Origin: Jacaranda mimosifolia
Lineage: Eukaryota > Streptophyta > Magnoliopsida > Lamiales > Bignoniaceae
Length of the DNA: 64,000 nt
Direction: 5' to 3'
Assembly (NCBI GenBank): GCA_018894105.1
Contig: CM032127.1
Location: 29,938,369 to 30,002,368 of the forward strand
The position numbers and the translations under genes are program-made. The notes under the pieces were generated by a model. The model was not told where the DNA came from. It was given only the letters and a program-made list of their open reading frames with translations, and searched no databases. Positions 21,840-32,770 of this stretch are shown in pieces; position 1 is the first letter of the stretch; every line of letters starts with the position of its first letter.

Positions 21840-22250
21840 TCAAGTAAGGAGATTGTTTAGAGGATTTTGTGCTCGCTTGATTTTAAGTTTGAAGAAGGCG
21901 CACTAGTTTGAAGGTGCCAGGGACTTTAAGTCATCCATCCATTTTAAAGAGATTATACGAGACCAAAATGTTGATTCCATTTACCAAAGTTTCTATAGGT
22001 GTAAAAACTAAATCGCTCATATAGGAGAGTTCATCTTGGAGTTTGATGTTAGCTGGACTCCTTGAAGATGAATTCTCAGAAGATTTTCTCCTCATAGTCA
22101 AGTTGAAGATATTGTCTATGAACCCTTTGATGAAGAGTTTGCTACTTTGGGTGTTGATGACTCCAAACAAAATGCGACTGAGACAAATGGTGAAGGTGGG
22201 GGTGATAATGGTGTTGTTTGGGAGTTTTGGTGATGATTTCAACTGACAAG
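21840..22250 (+). pseudogene. Tat-1 antisense ORF remnant
   Basis: On the + strand, opposite to Tat-1 pol, pieces of a protein can be followed: DFKSSIHFKE, then VDSIYQSFYRCKN and IAHIGEFILEFDVSW, then VEDIVYEPFDEEFATLG. Frames shift around stops. The composition (helical, acidic C-terminus) resembles C-terminal parts of extra proteins encoded by plant gypsy elements. The location after the integrase end and the opposite orientation match the antisense ORF of the Tat group. The function is unknown. Confidence 0.55.
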
Positions 22251-22949
22251 GATGAAGATGAAGTTTATACTAAAATACATATCTCCATGTGATGATTTCT
22301 ACTTTATTTTTTATAGTTTCAGCCTTTTCGACTGACCCTTAACTCTCTTTTATAAAGCTCGCTTTTGCTTAGAAGTACTCCACATGATTATTGCCTTTTG
22401 AGGTTTTGCTTCAATTTTTGCCTTATAAGTTACTTTTCACTAATTAGAATAGCACATGTCCTTTTAAGATTCGTAATGATCAATAATGAGCTTATCTTTG
22501 CTCGCGTTTAATCAATAAGTGGAGTGTATTTTTTAGACTGGCGTTAACTAATAAAAAGCATTTCTTCTCAGACTCGTATTAATCAACAAATAGCACGCCT
22601 TTTTCAGACCCGTGTTACCATAAAAAAGGGGATGCACACATTATTTTTTTCAAATTAATTCTTAAATGTGTGTCTTTTTCTAACTTCACATTGATATTTT
22701 TCAAACTAACTCTTGAATAGGGTCCTTTTCAAACTCGCATTAATTTTTTTCAGATTAACTCTTAAAATGTGATTCCCTCGCTTGGCCAAGTAGACCTATT
22801 TGTAAAATGTCAGTTGCGCAGGCCTTTGTCAATAAGTACATTGTGAAGATCTTTTTTACTCGTTCTAGTTTGAAGGAAAATAATTTTTGATTAAGCATTG
22901 AAATATGATTGAGTGAAACACAAAAGGATATTAGGCATAAAACCTTTGG
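22251..22949. other. Tat-1 3' region, degenerate repeats
   Basis: No gene. Phrases of the type cagactcg(t/c)(a/g)tta(a)ccaat...aataagtg recur at 22485, 22540, 22570, 22605 and 22735, suggesting a decayed short tandem array like that in Tat-0. Confidence 0.5.
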
Positions 22950-22959
22950 AGATTATCTC

Positions 22960-24200
22960 TATGCCAAGGTCATGGCAATTCAATCCCATCTAGGCTCTAT
23001 AATCTGTAAGATCCTGTCTTTATAGTCTTAATTACTTTATATGGCGCTCCTAACTTGGGTAGGCCTTTCCCACATGCTTGCAAATTTCAACCTTTTTCAG
23101 GACCAAGTCCTCGACTTGAAAGTTCCTCAGTTTTACCTTTCAATTGTAAGCTCATTACATATTATGTTTGAATTTGAAGGTTTTCAAATAAACTCTACCA
23201 CTAACCTCTTCAATGAGATCAATATCCATCATTCTGGTCTAAGCATTCACTTGAGGCCCTAAGGGTCATATTAGTTGGCTCTTAGGGTTTCAATGCCTGT
23301 CTCCCCAGGGATGTTGGACTCAGACCCATATATAAGGCAAAAAGGGGTTTCTCTAGTGGTAGCACTTATGTTTCTTTTATATATTCCCAGAGCATTCTTA
23401 GAAGTTCATTAACCCGACTATTTTTCTCAACCTCCGTGGGAGCTTTTAGATGCTGCAACCATATCCTGTTCTTAACTACTATTTGGTCATTAGCTTGTGG
23501 ATATCTAATGAATGTGAAAGTTTCCTATATAAACAACTCTTTGTACCAACTAATATAATCCTTTTGTCTTGAACTTGTATCTTATTATTTGATATTAAAA
23601 TTCTTGGGATTCTAAAATGGCAAATTATGTTTTTCCAAATGAATTTGATGACTTAATTTTCTATGATCTTCGCTACTGCCTCAGCTGCGATCCATTTCGT
23701 GAAGTACTCAGCAACTATGATAATGGACTTTTCTGATCTTGAATAGGATGAAAAGGTCCAAGAATTTTAATACTCCACTGACAAAAGGATAGGCTGTTAC
23801 AATTGGCATCATAGGATTCGAGGGTTGATGTGGAATATGGGCATGCAACTGGCACTCGTTGTACCTTCTGGAAAAGTCCGCAGCATTCTTATCTAAGGTT
23901 GCCTAAAAGAATCCTTGCATTAATATTTGTAGGGCTAATGACCTTCATCCTGAATGGTTTCCACAACTTTTTCCATGTACTTCCCTCATTTCATAAGCCT
24001 TACTGAGGGTTAGGTATCTTAACATTATCTCAATAAAAGATCTTTTGTACAGTCTCTCTTAATCATGGAAAAGTGGGTAGACCCCTTCCTTACTCAGATG
24101 CTTCAGCGAGATTATGAGGAAGTTCTCTATTTGCTAATTATTTGATGATTGTATTTTTTCACTAGGCCTGTTATCTGCTATCGACATGACCTATTCTTTT
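22960..24200 (-). pseudogene. Tat-1 integrase remnant
   Basis: The - strand reads RRYNECQLHAHIPHQP (zinc-finger side, about 23860-23815), then SIIIVAEYFTKWIAAEAVAK (core, about 23730-23670). It ends with a C-terminal domain related to GDLVLRKVE and WEGPYRV (about 23150-22970). The expected catalytic Asp in the TDNG block is lost (ISNN-like). Many stops are present. It follows the aRNH in the order expected for a Tat pol. Confidence 0.85.
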
Positions 24201-24327
24201 CAAGGATTATGCTAATCTTCCTTAATATGAATAGCCTTTCTTGATGCGATCATAAGGGTGATATTTCTTATTCTTCTTTTACTTATACAACCTCTAAGTT
24301 TAGATAGGGCATTGACATATTCAGTTT

Positions 24328-24945
24328 TTATTCTCTATACCTAGCATAATTCAAATGATAGAAATTTCTGAGCAAGATCTTTAACCCCCGCAAAATATTT
24401 AGCCATTTTAGTTTCTTAACCTCATAGGTTCTTTCAAATTTATTTGCCACAAGTTGAGAATTAGTACAAGCTATAATTTTTGAGATATTCATATCAGAGG
24501 CTGTTCTCAATCCTATAATTAAAACCTTATATTCACCTTTATTATTCATTATATTAAATTCAAGCTTTATGGCAACCTCAATTTCTTCACCCAAGGGATA
24601 CTCGAATATATGCCTTTCTTACGTGTAATGTTCAGGCTTACTTTTCTAATTTTTGTTGTAGGGTCATTTCTACCGAGAAATCTACCAAAGCCTGAGCCTG
24701 GGTTGTTGACCTGGATTAGTACTCAATGGCGAATTTATCGAGCTTGATAGACCATTTGTCCATTTTGCATGAGACATTAAGCCTCCATGGTATCTTCTCT
24801 AAGGACTCATTTGTCATGATGATGAAGAAATTGGACTTTAAGTAAGGTCTCAATTTTTTGGCTACCATGACCAAGGCCAAAGCTAGCTTCCTAATTTGCA
24901 GGTAATTCTTCTAAACCCATTGTAGTATCTTATTGATGTAGTAGA
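24328..24945 (-). pseudogene. Tat-1 RNase H and aRNH remnant
   Basis: From 24940 downward the - strand gives YYINKILQW, KLALALVMVAKKLRPYL, IIMTNESLEK and WSIKLDKFAIEY, the Ty3 RNase H. Then comes aRNH at 24594-24328: KLEFNIMNNKGEYKVLIIGL (Glu block) and NISKIIACTNSQLVANK (Asp block, changed to Asn). The Ty3 RNase H is continuous with 27079-27130 across the copia LTR at 24946-27073. Confidence 0.88.
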
Positions 24946-27073
24946 TGTTGGAATAATGCCTGACAAGCTAATTAGATTAGCTTTGTATAAGCTATTTCCT
25001 TGTAAAACAATTTTGATTGAATGATATTCTTTATATGGCCATCTTCATCTTATGCTCTTTATTACTTCACTTGCATCTGGATGAAGCCCCTAGATCACTT
25101 ATGATTACGGGACTTGGTTCAATGACCATGAAATAAGTCTCACACGATCGTGATCTTAAATCTTCCAAGTCATAGGAACTTATGAGATTGGGCATCTAAG
25201 ACCTGGATAGACTTGCACTAACGATGCATAAATATAAGAGTTGGATATTGCTCCGTTCCATGAACAATTGTATGAGATACGGGTGAATATTAGTGGCAGC
25301 TTGTTAGAGAACAAGGCACTGAAGACCCTGCGGAGAATCCACTAGATAGCCGTAGTGACAAAGCCGATAGTGGTTAATTCTTCCGCTTACGCTAGTGCAT
25401 ATTATTAGTCATCTGACCTAAGAATCCATGGTAACCTTGTGTCCAGTCCTCATGCTTTGACTCTTCATTGACCACCTAGCGGGTTATTCGGGTTGAGATT
25501 GGGTATGAGCTACTTGGCATGGAGGTTTGTGAGATCCAAGATGGAATCCGACTCCTCGCTTTTGTAAAGGGCGAGTGCATCTCCTATGTGTTCTATAATG
25601 ATAGATTCTAAAAAATCCATGCACAAAGTGGTGTGACAATTTGAAAAAGGAGTTTTCCAAAGGTGAGGTCACACATGGGAATCGAACATTAAGAATAGAG
25701 ACATAGTATCGAGGTCATTAGGGAGCCGATAAATATCTTGCCCTAGGCCTCTTTCAAGAGATAGAAGATGGAAGGACCGTATTTGCATGGTATGCGTAGA
25801 GCTATGATGGTTCTCCAGAATATTTATTTTGGCCAATTAGTTGGGCTCCATGGGCTTGAGGTTGGACATTGACCATGAAGATTGGGTACTCTTCGATTAA
25901 TGAGATTAATTGAATTGAGTCGATTTGTTTAAAAAGAGTTTTAAACTAAAATAAATATAAAATATTCTAAAGTCACAAAGAGTTGTGAGCCCATGTGCAA
26001 TGAATGATAGAACTTATAGGGTCACACACATAACTAATTAGCTTCCAAAATTGGTAGAGTAATTTTCTAAATGTTAGAAAAATTTACCCCTTGGTGCCAT
26101 ATTGATCATCAATTGGTCAAGTTGACTTAAAGAGTTAAGTTGACTAGTTTAAGCTTAAGAGTTAAGCTTGTTTGATTTAAAAGTTAAATCAAAGGAAAAT
26201 TAATTAAATTAAAATATTTAATTTAATTAATGGAAATAATACTTTTTGGAGGGAAAATTTAAATGAAGTGTTCATTTAAATTAGCATCTTAATTAATTTG
26301 GAATTAGATTTCAAATGTAATTGAAATGCACATAAAATTCAAGTAAAACTTGAATTTGAATTTGTCAACTTGGCATGCCACTTGGGCGGTCACCTTGAGG
26401 AAGGTGTGATGCCAACTAGTATTACACCTTCCACCTTCTCTATATAGATATAGAGGGCGAGCAAATTTGGATATATTCATTGCTGAAAGTGTGAAGATTA
26501 GATTCTTTGCATTCCCTCCAAAAACTCTCTCTTTCTCCATGCATTGCATCATATGTTGAACTTTGCATTCCTTCTACTTCCCAACCTAAACATGGGCCTC
26601 CTCTACCTCATTTTCTCCTCTCTAACTTCAGCTTCTAGTGAGGGGAAATTGAAAGAATGATTGGGGTGTGGATCATATCAATAAAGGCAAGGCATTTGAC
26701 TTGCTGAATTTTGGAGATCCACTGCAGTAGCTCCATATTGGATAATTTTCTTGGGGCGATCCAGAAGGATTTTTGCTCCAATTTTTTCACAATAGCTTTT
26801 TCGGTATGTTTGGGTGTTCTAGATTTAATTTGGTGATTTTTGGATCAGTATAACCGTGGCAAAGGTTGCCGCATTTTTGCTTTGCGGATTCAAAATAGTT
26901 TCTAGATCCAAGAGAGATAGTTGATTTTGTCCTTGTTTTGAGCTACAAGAGGTCATTCTTCTTCCTAATCCAAATATGTAGCATGTATAGATCCTTGGAT
27001 GCTTGAGTAGCTTAGTTATTTTTTAAGCTTTGGAAGTTTTGATTTATGGATCCTAATGCAACTCTTGCTTTGA
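24946..27073 (+). mobile_element. Solo copia LTR A (2128 bp) with TSD GTAGA
   Basis: It starts TGTTGGAATAATGCC and ends cttgctttga (CA changed to GA). The 5-bp target duplication gtaga is present at 24941-24945 and 27074-27078. It interrupts Tat-1 RNase H, which rejoins perfectly. No internal copia sequence is present, so this is a solo LTR left by recombination between two LTRs. It belongs to the same family as six other copies in this window. Confidence 0.95.
26435..26458 (+). promoter_or_regulatory. TATA region of copia LTR A
   Basis: ctctatatagatatagaggg is a TATA motif embedded in an imperfect palindrome. It is about 250-300 bases after a TTAA-rich repeat array (26108-26190), at the same place as in the other LTR copies. 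Confidence 0.65.
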
Positions 27074-27078
27074 GTAGA

Positions 27079-27690
27079 TAGGATTTTGCTCTTTCTCGTC
27101 CATTCTTATCAAAACAATACTCTTTGCTTACGTGGACACAACCAAATACGTATATGTAGGTTAACATCAATAGGTTTTGCTAATAAAAAGGAGATGTTAG
27201 AAACTTTTTTAATGCTTCAAAGGCCTTATCACATTTAGAAGTCTATTGAACGTTTTACAATTCCTCAAGACTTTGAAGAATGGTTAACTTTTGTAAGCTG
27301 GTTTGGAAATAGATTTGTTTGATAATGCTATTTTCTAAGTTTAGTTCTAGACTTCATGATGTTTCTGCTTGTTGCCATGTTGAGGATCACATCAATCGTT
27401 TCCAAATTTTCTTTGATCCGACGTTTTGCTACCAAGAGTTCCAAGAACTTTCCACTTCACACCATAAAGGTACATTAGCTAGGGTTCAGCTTCATCCCAA
27501 ACTTGATCAAAGTTTGAAGGTCATGGTGAGATGCTGAGCATTATCCTCTTCGTTGATGCTTTTGATAAGTATATCATTTACGTAGACTTCCAGAGTTTCT
27601 CGAGCTAGCCTTTGAGCATCTTTTATTTTCTCAACCTATCTTTTGATATATAATAACCTATATTTCTTAAACTAAAAGGCATGATTTGTA
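27079..27690 (-). pseudogene. Tat-1 RT (C-terminal part) and connection
   Basis: The - strand reads MPFSLRNIG (MPFGLKNAG block, about 27680), VYVNDILIKSINEED at about 27583-27540 (catalytic YVDD changed to YVND), KPAYKS-type connection, and CDKAFEALKKFLTSPFLLAKP at about 27225-27160. The upper edge meets a chromovirus LTR at about 27700; about 100 bp of RT between here and 40990 is missing. Confidence 0.88.
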
Positions 27691-27703
27691 ATAATATATT
27701 CTA

Positions 27704-27923
27704 TTTTCAACAATTATTAATAATTGTCCTATTATTGCTATTATTAATAAAATCAAAATTTCTTTTTATTGGATTTTTCCTTTAAAGTGATTCGTAGTGT
27801 GCGTGTGTGCTGGTGATCACGAGTGCGATGCAACAAAGCTTTTGATGGATGTAGCTAACGTGTGGCAAGCTACTAGCCGCACAATGTATTATTTTTTAGT
27901 TTCTCGAAGAGCATCTTATGACA
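27704..27923 (+). mobile_element. 5' LTR remnant of chromovirus (220 bp)
   Basis: Aligns with the last part of the 555-bp 3' LTR, from about 40755 to 40989 (ctattattaataaaatc...tctttttattggatt, gatgtagctaacgtgtg). It ends tgaca. The first 300 or more bases are missing, together with some Tat-1 sequence. Confidence 0.85.
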
Positions 27924-27925
27924 GG

Positions 27926-27937
27926 TGGTATTAGAGC
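27926..27937 (+). other. Chromovirus primer binding site, tRNA-Met(i)
   Basis: tggtattagagc has one mismatch to TGGTATCAGAGC and lies two bases after the LTR end. Confidence 0.88.
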
Positions 27938-28109
27938 CTCGACTCTTGATCCACAAGGCTGAGGCGATTGTGCTAGAACCCGTAGCTTTTGCGAATATAA
28001 CAGGACAAAATAATGAAGTCTCGAGATGGGCGAACACTACTAAATAACGATTGAAAGTACTGAAGGACAAGAACTCCAGATTGTAGCTTGTTGTTAGGAC
28101 CTTAGAGGA

Positions 28110-29100
28110 GAAGGTAAAAGGATTGGTGGTGGATATGATGGATCTCTACTCACAAATAGACAAGAGCAGGGATGTTTGCCAAGCCTTGATGGAGGCATTG
28201 AGGTAAAATAGCATGGCCGATTTGAGATGCAAGATGGAATCAATGTTGATTCAAATTAGCTTGGTTTAAAGAACAGTGAGCAGTGGACCTACTATTGCTC
28301 TTGACCCAATTGCCAGGTTTCATATCCTAGAGCCCAGAGCTTATGGCGGTGTAAGAGATGCGAAGAAGGTTGAGAACTTCTTTTTTGATATGGAACAATA
28401 CTTCTTTGCTACTAATATCGAGGATGAGGTGAGAAAAAGTGGCAACCACTATATGTACTTGACTGGGCGATGCAAAGGTTTGGTGGCGGGCCAAATATGC
28501 AGATATCTAGGCATATTAAGTATGGATGGATAAATGGTATTAGCTCCAAGAAGCCATTTGACAACAAATTTTCTTGAAGAATATTGAATACAATGCTAGG
28601 TGGGCTTTACGAGAATTTAAACACACAACCTCTGTCAGGAAGTATGTGAAAGCCTTTACCACCTATATGCTAGATATACATGACATGTTCGAGAAGGATA
28701 AGCTTTTCATGTTCTTAGAGAGATTGAAACTGTGGGCGCGTTATGAGTTGTAGCACTAAAAAGTAACAAACTTGAATATTGTTATGGGAGCGACTGAGCA
28801 GTTAATGGATTATGGTCCCAAGGCTCGAAAGGAGAAATTGGCTGACTCAACCACAAATCAAAAGGGGGGCATGATGAAATCATTAAGGCCGAGTTAGAGT
28901 AAAGGTAGGGGACAGAGGCAATCCCACACCTAAGGAAGCTACAGGGAGCAATACATAAAATAAAGATGGATGTTTCCTTTTTGATGGCCCACACCGATTA
29001 AAGGACTATCCAAAGAAGCACATATTGAATACTTTGATGCATATTACAAATTCAAGGTCGGTGTCTAAGCAGGTTAAGCAACGGGCTACTACTGGTGGAG
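28110..29100 (+). pseudogene. gag: Chromovirus gag (broken)
   Basis: The clearest part is 28276-28533: PRAYGGVRDAKKVENFFFDM and EQYFFATNIEDEVRK, the gag core of plant chromoviruses. Further pieces continue in shifted frames (VKAFTTYMLDI-like, DKLFMFLERLK-like at about 28700). A Cys/His remnant followed by RLKDYPKK lies at about 28970-29020, where the CCHC knuckle is expected. Several stops are present. Confidence 0.82.
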
Positions 29101-29269
29101 AGTAGGAGTTAGATGGGGATGAGGACAACCTTAAGGCTATTTCACAATAGTGCAATATTATTTCGTAGGTGGAGGCTAAAGCGAGAGTGCCAATGAAGGC
29201 AAGTAGGGCTACACCAACTTTAATAGAGAGCCGAATAGAGGAGGAGCTTTAAGCCCAAACACATGAAAA

Positions 29270-29660
29270 TAAAAGGTTGATGTTTGTTGATGTGAAGATC
29301 AATGGAAAATTAGTTTATACCACGATCAACGTAAGTGCCACCCACAATTACCTAGCAAGTGTTGAAGTGGAGAGACCCGAGCTTGTGCTAGAGAAAGGAG
29401 TTGGATAGGTGAAAGTTATTAATTTAGTTACTCAACTGATTGTAGGAGTAGCCAAATTTTGCTTATTAAGGTGGGGCTATTCGATGGGAGGACCAATCTC
29501 TCAGTCGTCGTGATGGATGATTTCAAGCTTATCATTGGGCTTGAATTTCTATGAGACATAAGGACAACATACACAGATTCAGTGATAATGATGGGAAATA
29601 GACCGTGTGTTATTCCCACATTAATCGACAGGCAAGAAGATAAAAATATCTCTGCTATTT
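29270..29660 (+). pseudogene. Chromovirus protease (broken, active site lost)
   Basis: MFVDVKINGKLVYT leads into NVSATHNYLASVEVERPEL at about 29328. The family has DTGATHNF at this place, so the catalytic Asp is replaced. The C-terminal half includes MDDFKLIIGLEFL (29513-29550), corresponding to the conserved ILGMDFL-type block. Confidence 0.78.
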
Positions 29661-29719
29661 AATTTTAGAAATGTTGTAGAGGGGATGAGCCATCATTCTT
29701 GTGCGCTTTTCGCATTGAG

Positions 29720-30551
29720 GAGATAAATGAGGAATCGGGACCAATCCTTGGTGTGGTGAATAAGCTCTTCCAAGAGTTTGAGGATGTTATGCCAAATAAA
29801 CTACCTTGAAAACAATTGCTGAAGAGAGCAGTGGATCATAAAAATGAGTTGTGTTGGGTACTACACCTCTTGCCTAGGCATCAAATGTCGCTACCTAAGC
29901 TTGAGGAGCTTAGGAAGCCACTGAGGGAGATGCTAGAATGTGGGATTGTCATGCCCACCAAGTCACTGTATTATTCCAGAAGAAGTTTGATGGTTTTTTT
30001 TTTTTTTTTTTTTTTTTAACGGATGTGCTGTGACTACTGGGTATTGAACAAAATCACTATAAAGAATAAGTATCCCATACTGCACATGGCCGATTGCTTT
30101 GATCGATTAAGTTTGGCGAAGTATTTTTCTAAGATTGATATGAGATTGGGCTATTGGCAAGTTTGAATTAAAGAAGGAGATGAGCCAAGTTGAAATTTTT
30201 CACGAGATATGATGCATTAGAGTTTTTGGTCATGCACTGATGATTGCTCCAGCAACTTTCAGCATGATGATGAACCAAGTACTCTATGACTTTCTGGATA
30301 AGTTTATGGTGGTGTACTTGGATAATATCGTTGTGTACAGTGGGACTTTTGCTGAACATGTTGAGCATCTACAGAAGGTTCTCACCAAACTTTATTAACA
30401 TGAATTATATGCCAAATTGTCAAAGTGTTCATTCATTTAGGACAAAATTCATTTCTTGTGTCACATTGCAGAGTGAGTAATAATCCGTATGGACTTGAAA
30501 AAAGTGCAGCCTATTCAAGAGTGGCAACCTTTATGGAATGTTCATGAAGAT
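29720..30551 (+). pseudogene. pol: Chromovirus reverse transcriptase, first part
   Basis: Blocks are FQEFEDVMPNKLP, LPKLEELRKPLREMLECGIV, then after a T25 tract RMCCDYWVLNKIT and KYFSKIDMRLGYWQV, then APATFSMMMNQVLYDFLDKF and VVYLDNIVVYS (30309-30335; YLDD changed to YLDN). It ends at NVHE (30538-30549), where copia element 1 is inserted. RT homology resumes at 38641 with QLFIGLANYY. Confidence 0.9.
29994..30018 (+). repeat. T25 homopolymer in chromovirus RT
   Basis: Twenty-five T in a row replace two conserved residues between FQKKFDG and RMC. The flanking coding homology is otherwise in place. Confidence 0.9.
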
Positions 30552-32756
30552 TATTTGAATAGTACCTTGCAACCAAGATTGGCATGTAATACTATTTCAC
30601 TTGTGATACAATCTTGATTGAATGATATTCTTATTAAATAGGCATCTTTATATTATGCTTATTATACTTTACTGGCATTTGATTGAAGCCTCTAAATCAT
30701 ACAAGACTATGGGACTTGGTCACGCATATAATGGTGATCATGAAATAAGTCTCTACGGTTGTGATTTTAAATATTCCAAGTCATAGAATCTTATAACACG
30801 GGGCATCTCAGATTCAAATAGATTTGCACTAACGATGCATATTCCAAGGAGTTGGATATTACTCTATTTCATGAGCAATCTACATGAGACATGGATGCAT
30901 GTTAATAGGTGTTTATTAGAGAACCAATTCACTAAAGACATGCCTGGAGAATCCACTAGATAGTCATAGTGGCAAGTTGGTAGTGGAAAGATCTCCAACT
31001 TATGCTAGTGCATATAATAAGTCCTTGGACTTGAGGATCTATGATAACCTTGCATTTAGGTCCTTATGCTTGATTCTTCTCCAACCACATAGCAGGTCAT
31101 ACGAGGTTGAGATTTGGCATGAGCTACTTAAGCATGGAAGTTTGCAATGGGATCCATCTCCTTGTTGTTGTGAAGGACAAGTGCATCTCTTATGTACTCT
31201 ATAATGATCGATTCCAAAAATCCTTGCATAAGGTAGTATGACAATTTGGAAAAAGGACTTTTCCAAAGTTGAGGTCATGAAAGGAAATCAAACATTGTAT
31301 GTAGAAACATAGTTATTAAGGCTATTAGGTAGCCGACAAATATCTTGCCCTAGGCTTCTTTCAGGAGATATGAGATGGAAGGACCGCATTTGCATGGTAA
31401 ACGTAGAGCTAGAATGGTTCATTAAGACATAATTCATTCATCCAAATAGTTGGGCTCCATGGGCTTGTAGCTAGACATCGACCATGGAGATTGGGTACTC
31501 TTCGATTAATCGAAAGATTTATTAGTTTAAAGGAGTTTAAACTTATGAAAATATTTTGATATTCAAAATATCACAATGAGTTGTGAGCCCATGTCAAATG
31601 AATGGATGAACCTAATATGTTTAACACAAAAGCTTACAGGAAGCACTTAGTTGATAAGCGGAATTTTCTAAGGAGTTAGAAATTTTACCTTGGGGGTGTT
31701 TTGAGGGAGACAATTTTTGACAATTTAATTTGACATCTTTGCTTGATAAATTTAAGTGTTAAATTAATCAAAATAATTTAAGGAGTTAAATTAGACCAAT
31801 TAAATTAAGGAGTTAATTTAATTGGTGCCATGTGATTATTAATTAACTAAGTTATCTTAAGGAGTTAAGTTAACACTAATTAACTTAAAGAGTTAGATTA
31901 ATTGAGTTAAGGAGTTAAGTCAAATTACTAAGTTAAATAATTAATTTAATTAGCTAATGAGAATTTGATTTTGGAGGAAAATCAAATGAAAGAATTCATT
32001 TGAATTTGAATTAGAGTTAATTTGCATTTCATTTCATAAGATGAAATGTAAATGTTAATTAAATGCAAATGCATATGAAATTCAAATTTAGATGCAAGTT
32101 GGCAAGTTGGCCAACTTAGCATGGGAGGTGTGATGCCAACTTGCATCTTTTTTCCTCTATATAAGGCCACTTCGTTGGCCATGTGATGGTAATTAGATGC
32201 ATTCTTTATTTCCCTCAAAAGTGTAATATTTATGAGTTGAAGATCCACACTAAATTCTCCTCTCTCTCTCTCACCTCCAAAAATACCTCCAATCACCTTC
32301 TTCCTACTTGTTCTAGCTCAAGTTAGGTTGATCTAGTGCTTGCATAATGTGTGTGGACTTTGTCATTAGAGGTCCAACACTTAGGGGACTAAGAGTTCCT
32401 TGGTGAATTATTGTTGTCCAGCAGTTTCGATGGCTGATTTGGAGTACCTAGGAACTTCTAGTTGGTGCAAAATATTTGTAGCATCTATTTGGATTTGTGA
32501 TGGAGTAACTTGTTAATTTTGACAATTTTTGGAATTGTGGAAGGGGCTCAACTGTTGGCATCTTCTGCTGCGTGTAGATCTTCCATTAAAGAGATCTTTG
32601 GAGTGATGTTCATCTTGTCTTTGTGTTGACATTCAAAGTTATTTTTTTGCAACTAAATCCTTATTTTGAGCATGAATAAGATTCTTGGAGTGGGGTGGTT
32701 TGGTTATATTTATTTATGGTTTTATATTTTGGATCCCAATCCTACTCCTACTTTCA
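30552..32756 (+). mobile_element. Copia LTR B (5' LTR of copia 1)
   Basis: Its start tatttgaatagtacc corresponds to TGTTGGAATAGTGCC in LTR F. It ends cctactttca before the PBS. TTAA-rich array at 31735-31955; TATA region cctctatataaggcc at 32154; pyrimidine microsatellite at 32262-32277. Confidence 0.9.
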
Positions 32757-32758
32757 AG

Positions 32759-32770
32759 TGGTATCGAAGT
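32759..32770 (+). other. Copia 1 primer binding site
   Basis: tggtatcgaagt resembles the tRNA-Met PBS (TGGTATCAGAGC) and lies two bases after the end of LTR B. Confidence 0.75.
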
